A stretch of DNA of 40,179 bases from Eubacterium barkeri (GTDB taxonomy: Bacteria; Bacillota; Clostridia; Eubacteriales; Eubacteriaceae): assembly GCF_900107125.1 (NCBI RefSeq), contig NZ_FNOU01000024.1, positions 1 through 40,179 on the forward strand, written 5' to 3'. The first letter of the stretch is position 1. Every line of letters begins with the position of its first letter. Positions 37,255 to 40,179 of this stretch are shown here, piece by piece. The position numbers were made by a program, and so were the translations under genes. The notes under the pieces were generated by a model. The model searched no databases, had not been told where the DNA came from, and worked only from the letters and a program-made list of their open reading frames with translations.

Positions 37255-37282
37255 AGCCGCACTACAAGCACATGGTGCGGCT
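37255..37282 (+). terminator. Hairpin after the repressor gene
   Basis: Perfect 8-bp stem AGCCGCAC / GTGCGGCT with a 12-base loop, six bases after the repressor stop. No T-tract follows, so it may be a weak terminator or an RNA-stabilising hairpin. The rest of the gap to 37366 is AT-rich, with no clear promoter. Confidence 0.5.
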
Positions 37283-37365
37283 AATACTCAAGTATAAGTT
37301 TAAAAATAGCGGATTGCTAGATTTAATAAATAAAGTCTGCGGACGTAAAAAGAAAGGGAAGTATT

Positions 37366-38778
37366 ATGAACCAAAGATTGACAGTGAAAGGTAACCTTGA
37401 TGATTGGATGGAAAACAGCGTCACAGCTCTAGAAGGCTTAGGATTTACAGAAATAAGGAAGTTCGCAGATGGGATAACGACAAAAGCAAATGGAGCTACA
37501 CTTTCGATTCGTTTTAGCAAAAGCGATGATAAGATAAATCTTGAATTAAGTGGAAGCGACAATTTAGTGCAGACCTACAGGGATGCAGTTACTAAAGTAT
37601 TTAACGGCAAACCGGTTGAGAGAACTAGCATCGAAGAGAATAGTTCTGGGCCAAATAACGAATCAGAAAAAATTGAATTCATCGCAACATCACGCGTATA
37701 CAACAAGTTCGAGGTGGACGAAAATCACAAGTTGTGGTTGGTGCGTGTCGCATCTAACGGGAAATTAATCCAGTCAATCTATCATTACGACGATATTGTT
37801 AGTTACGAGCTGATGGAGGACGGAGAATCTGTTGTATCTGGTGGAGTTGGTAGGGCTGTAGCCGGAGGTATTCTTTTCGGCGGAGTTGGCGCCATTGTTG
37901 GAGGTGTAACGGGAAAGAAAAAGCAAAAGGATTTTTGCAGGGCACTTCAAATAAAAGTGACTGTTCGAGACTTAAACAAACCAGTTGTTTATATACCGTT
38001 TATCAGCGGTAAGACTAAAAAGAGCAGCTCCAAATATAAAGAAGCAATTAATCAAGCTCAACGCTGTCTGTCCCTGATTGAGATAATTTGCAAAGAAGCT
38101 GATTCACCGCAATATCAATCCGAAGAAAAGGTACCAATAAAAAATGTACAAGTTGGCAAATCCCAAGTTAACGCAAGCAATAAATCAAGTGTGTGCACTT
38201 CGGATGTTGCGATTTCAGATGTAAAGTGGTACAAAAAAACATGGTTTACAGTAGTAATGCTAATCTTCTTTTGGCCTGTTGGCTTAGTATTGATGTGGGC
38301 TAACAAGAAATTCAACATGGTAGCACGCGTTATTATCAGCGTTATTTGTGGATTTATTCTTATCGGAATGATAACGAATCCTACTTCGACAAAGACAACA
38401 ACCACTACTTCGTCAACTACGCAAACAACGGCATCACAACCAAGTGCAACAGCAGCACCGACCCCAACTCCAGAACCAACGCCTGAGATTACCACCTCAC
38501 AGAAAAATGCGTTGCGATCAGCAAAAAGTTATTTGGGATATACTGCATTTTCATATTCTGGGTTAATCAGCCAATTAGAGTATGAAAAATATTCTTCAGA
38601 AGATGCTACATATGCAGCAGATAACTGCGGCGCTGACTGGAATGAACAAGCAGCAAAGGCAGCCAAACAATATCTTGATTACACTTCTTTTTCCAGAGAG
38701 GGGCTAATCGATCAATTATTGTATGAAGGCTATACTGAAGAACAAGCAGAATACGGAGTTAATTCTGTCGGATTATAA
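37366..38778 (+). CDS. Ltp-domain membrane protein, putative superinfection exclusion factor
   Basis: 470 residues. Residues 1 to about 225 are a soluble domain containing GRAVAGGILFGGVGAIVGGVTGKKK followed by LQIKVTVRDLNKPVVYIPFI, as in SHOCT-type phage and Firmicutes proteins. About 290-345 hold two transmembrane helices. A Thr/Pro/Ser-rich linker leads to two tandem Ltp repeats (about 381-470; ALRSAKSYLGYTAFSYSGLISQLEYEKYSSEDATYA and its partner). Ltp of phage TP-J34 blocks incoming DNA by binding the tape measure protein. It is expressed with the lysogeny genes. It lacks the usual lipoprotein signal. Confidence 0.8.
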   Translation: MNQRLTVKGNLDDWMENSVTALEGLGFTEIRKFADGITTKANGATLSIRFSKSDDKINLELSGSDNLVQTYRDAVTKVFNGKPVERTSIEENSSGPNNESEKIEFIATSRVYNKFEVDENHKLWLVRVASNGKLIQSIYHYDDIVSYELMEDGESVVSGGVGRAVAGGILFGGVGAIVGGVTGKKKQKDFCRALQIKVTVRDLNKPVVYIPFISGKTKKSSSKYKEAINQAQRCLSLIEIICKEADSPQYQSEEKVPIKNVQVGKSQVNASNKSSVCTSDVAISDVKWYKKTWFTVVMLIFFWPVGLVLMWANKKFNMVARVIISVICGFILIGMITNPTSTKTTTTTSSTTQTTASQPSATAAPTPTPEPTPEITTSQKNALRSAKSYLGYTAFSYSGLISQLEYEKYSSEDATYAADNCGADWNEQAAKAAKQYLDYTSFSREGLIDQLLYEGYTEEQAEYGVNSVGL

Positions 38779-38783
38779 ATAAA

Positions 38784-38820
38784 AAACGCCGCCCTAGTGC
38801 TACCAACACTAAGACGGCTT
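38784..38820 (-). terminator. Minus-strand terminator between exclusion gene and integrase
   Basis: On the minus strand GCCGTCTTAGTG pairs with CACTAGGGCGGC (12 bp, two wobbles), loop TTGGTAG, then G and six T. On the plus strand the wobble pairs become A-C mismatches and no T-tract follows. It is therefore built to end a minus-strand transcript, although no minus-strand gene lies to its right. Confidence 0.75.
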
Positions 38821-38848
38821 GACATACCGGGACCAGGATGGTCACAAT
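38819..38848 (+). promoter_or_regulatory. Putative integrase promoter
   Basis: -35 TTGACA (38819-38824), 18-bp spacer, -10 CACAAT (38843-38848). An inverted repeat with 13-bp arms and one bulge (AGGATGGTCACAAT 38835-38848 with 38867-38879) overlaps its -10 and that of the opposing promoter, so it may be a binding site for a regulator. Confidence 0.55.
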
Positions 38849-38880
38849 ACGCCTTATACAAGCATAATTGTACCATCCTC

Positions 38881-38912
38881 CCCGGGTTTTTACAATAACC
38901 CCGGGTATTTTT
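38881..38912 (+). terminator. GC-rich hairpin with T-run in the integrase leader
   Basis: CCCGGGTT (38881-38888) pairs with AACCCCGGG (38897-38905, one bulged C), followed by TATTTTTAT. It stops read-through from the exclusion gene. If the promoter at 38819-38848 is used, it lies in the integrase leader and could act as an attenuator. Confidence 0.65.
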
Positions 38913-38941
38913 ATGCCCAAAATTAAGCAGGAGGTACACAC

Positions 38942-40000
38942 ATGGCAAAAAAGAAGGTAAGGAAAGAACGTAAAGTGACCGTTGGGGTGGATCCAATCAC
39001 AGGGACATCAATTCGGAAGAGCTTTTATGGCTACACCCCGGCAGAGATTGACCGAAAAGTCCAAGAATATTACAGCAACATTGGAAAGGCCGAAATACTC
39101 AAAGAGGATTTTTGCGATTACGCTGAAAAATGGATGGAAACCTACAAGCGCGATGTGGTGTCTGACATCACCTACAGACAGACTTATCTGAGGTGCCTGA
39201 AGGTATTCCAAGAATATTTTCACGGCCGGCGGATATCCGACATCACTCAGGGTGATATCCAGATGTTTTTTGTCAAAAAGAAGGACCGGGACCAGTGGGA
39301 CGGCAAGAAGTACAAATATATCCTGGATAATATTTTTAAATCCGCAATAAGGGAAGGCCTTGCCACTTCATCCCCTGTGTATGACATCACCATCTTTAGT
39401 AAGGAATCGAAGCAGAAACGGTCTTACAGCCTTGAAGATTATGAGAACCTCCTGGACTATGCCAAACAACATCCAGACGGCCTAGGGTCATTTTTGGCTT
39501 TAAAAACGGGTATGCGCCGTGGTGAGTTGTGCGGACTCATGTGGGATGACATCGACGCCGATAATCTAATCATCTATGTCAATCGCTCCGTCACCTTTGT
39601 GGATCACCGGGCGACCATCAACCCGAAGGGCAAGACTAAAAATGCGGTCAGGCCAATCCCGGTCGACCAGGAAACCATTGACCATTTATCCACAATCGAG
39701 AAGGTGGACGATTATATCCTGGGATGCGGGCACAATATCCCCGTTGACCCCCATAATTATGCCAGCCGGGCCTATACCCGATTTATGGACGATGCAACAG
39801 CAAAATTAGGCATTGAACGCCTCACAATGCACGAATTGCGACATACCTATGGGACAATCCTCTACAAATCGGGGACCGGACTAGATGCCATTGCCAAGGT
39901 GATGGGCCACGCCAGTATCGAGACAACCCGCCGGATATACGTCCACGAGGACATTGAGGACATCCGCAGCAGAATACAGCTGCCAATACTAAAACAGTAA
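38942..40000 (+). CDS. int: Tyrosine integrase
   Basis: 352 residues. Residues 1 to about 55 form an AP2-like arm-binding domain (KVRKERKVTVGVDPITGTSIRKSFYGYTPAEI), 56-160 a SAM-like core-binding domain, and 165-352 the catalytic domain with R192 (TGMRRGEL), H297 and R300 (HELRH), H323 (MGHAS) and Y333 (RRIYVH). GGAGG precedes the ATG. It ends 115 bases before the att repeat, and the TACGACA arm sites lie on both sides. Catalyses integration into the tRNA-Thr gene. Confidence 0.96.
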   Translation: MAKKKVRKERKVTVGVDPITGTSIRKSFYGYTPAEIDRKVQEYYSNIGKAEILKEDFCDYAEKWMETYKRDVVSDITYRQTYLRCLKVFQEYFHGRRISDITQGDIQMFFVKKKDRDQWDGKKYKYILDNIFKSAIREGLATSSPVYDITIFSKESKQKRSYSLEDYENLLDYAKQHPDGLGSFLALKTGMRRGELCGLMWDDIDADNLIIYVNRSVTFVDHRATINPKGKTKNAVRPIPVDQETIDHLSTIEKVDDYILGCGHNIPVDPHNYASRAYTRFMDDATAKLGIERLTMHELRHTYGTILYKSGTGLDAIAKVMGHASIETTRRIYVHEDIEDIRSRIQLPILKQ

Positions 40001-40016
40001 AATCATGCTATTTTTT

Positions 40017-40034
40017 TACGACAAAAGTACGACA
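40017..40034. promoter_or_regulatory. Integrase arm-type sites, right arm (two TACGACA repeats)
   Basis: TACGACA at 40017-40023 and 40028-40034, again 11 bp apart and in the same orientation as the pair at 132-149. A partial third copy (ACGACC) follows at about 40037. They sit between the integrase stop and the att repeat. Confidence 0.65.
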
Positions 40035-40099
40035 AAACGACCAAAAACGGCCGAAAAATACCGTCACACACAAACAGCGGTGTAATAATCACGGACACT

Positions 40100-40127
40100 A
40101 AAAAACCAGCCATAAACCGGCTGGTTT
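40100..40127 (-). terminator. Terminator downstream of the tRNA (carried by the phage)
   Basis: On the minus strand AAACCAGCC pairs with GGCTGGTTT (9 bp, 7-base loop), followed by TTTT. It lies just after the 3' end of the tRNA half in the right att copy, so an integrated phage gives the rebuilt tRNA gene a terminator. The left copy starts inside the loop and has only one arm. Confidence 0.85.
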
Positions 40128-40179
40128 CCTTTATTTATGCGGTTTCCCGCAACTTTTCCAGTGGAGCCTTTGAGCGGAT
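40116..40179. repeat. Terminal direct repeat, right copy (att core)
   Basis: Identical to positions 1-64. It is cut by the window end within the T-arm of the tRNA-Thr half. Together with the left copy it marks the ends of one phage genome length of about 40.1 kb (40115 bp if circularised through the repeat). Confidence 0.95.

Larger units (their letters stand above)
38784..38860 (-). ncRNA. Candidate minus-strand small RNA
   Basis: A promoter-like pair on the minus strand (TTGTAA 38895-38890, 17 bp, TACAAT 38872-38867) would start RNA near 38860. It would end about 75 bases later at the 12-bp terminator 38784-38820. The product would be antisense to the leader of the integrase mRNA, because the plus promoter at 38819-38848 faces it. 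No open reading frame of note is present. Confidence 0.45.

Noticed and set aside
1..40179. CRISPR array, IS element or diversity-generating retroelement
   Set aside because: No regularly spaced repeats with unique spacers, no transposase, and no reverse transcriptase or template/variable repeat pair were found. The only regular short repeats are the origin iterons.

Overview
The window is a complete, or nearly complete, temperate siphophage genome (prophage or circularised phage) of a low-to-mid GC Gram-positive host, most likely a member of the Clostridia. This rests on strong AGGAGG-type ribosome binding sites, frequent GTG/TTG starts, long runs of genes overlapping by 1-4 bases, and Firmicutes-phage families (Gp157, DUF669, DUF927, DUF4355, an r1t-like holin, an Ltp-type exclusion domain). 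I cannot name the species. The first 64 bases are repeated exactly as the last 64 and contain part of the 3' half of a tRNA-Thr(GGU). Paired TACGACA direct repeats flank this core on both sides. The ends are therefore the attachment site, seen either as attP of a circle or as attL/attR.

Almost everything from 36458 down to 273 is transcribed leftward (minus strand). From right to left: a Cro-like repressor and small early regulators (36.5-34.3 kb); a replication/recombination block (Gp157, Sak4-like ATPase, DUF669, ERCC4 nuclease, CHC2 primase, DUF927 helicase) ending at a very large dyad of TGTACCC iterons at 29400-29710, the likely origin; a block of small Cys-rich, membrane and nucleotide-metabolism genes (two NTP pyrophosphatase-like proteins, a PAPS-reductase-like PP-loop protein and a C5 DNA methyltransferase); and an ArpU/RinA-like late regulator followed by a terminator. 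Next is an accessory island (21.6-19.2 kb) with its own consensus promoters and terminators. It encodes small unrecognised proteins, including a strongly acidic one behind a palindromic operator, plus an RHH-like and an AP2-domain protein.

A late promoter at about 19.1 kb is followed by two tandem terminator-like hairpins and then the HNH/TerS/TerL packaging genes, portal, minor head protein, scaffold, capsid (with a C-terminal Ig-like domain), connectors, tail tube, frameshifted tail chaperone, tape measure, Dit and a collagen-repeat tail fibre. XhlA-like protein, holin and an amidase endolysin follow, ending at the terminator at 227-256.

The plus strand carries only the lysogeny module: a CI/LexA-type repressor (36622-37248), an Ltp-domain superinfection-exclusion candidate (37366-38778) and the tyrosine integrase (38942-40000). 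The CI/Cro operator is GTGTCTT-N3-AAGACAC, with two exact copies and two diverged ones.

The least explained features are non-coding: the 310-bp iteron dyad, a cloverleaf-like structure in the leader of the PP-loop/methyltransferase pair, two candidate small RNAs with their own promoter and terminator (35.44 kb plus strand; 38.8 kb minus strand), the double-hairpin late leader, and a duplicated terminator cassette ending both the early and late operons. All functions come from reading motifs and context; no database search was run.
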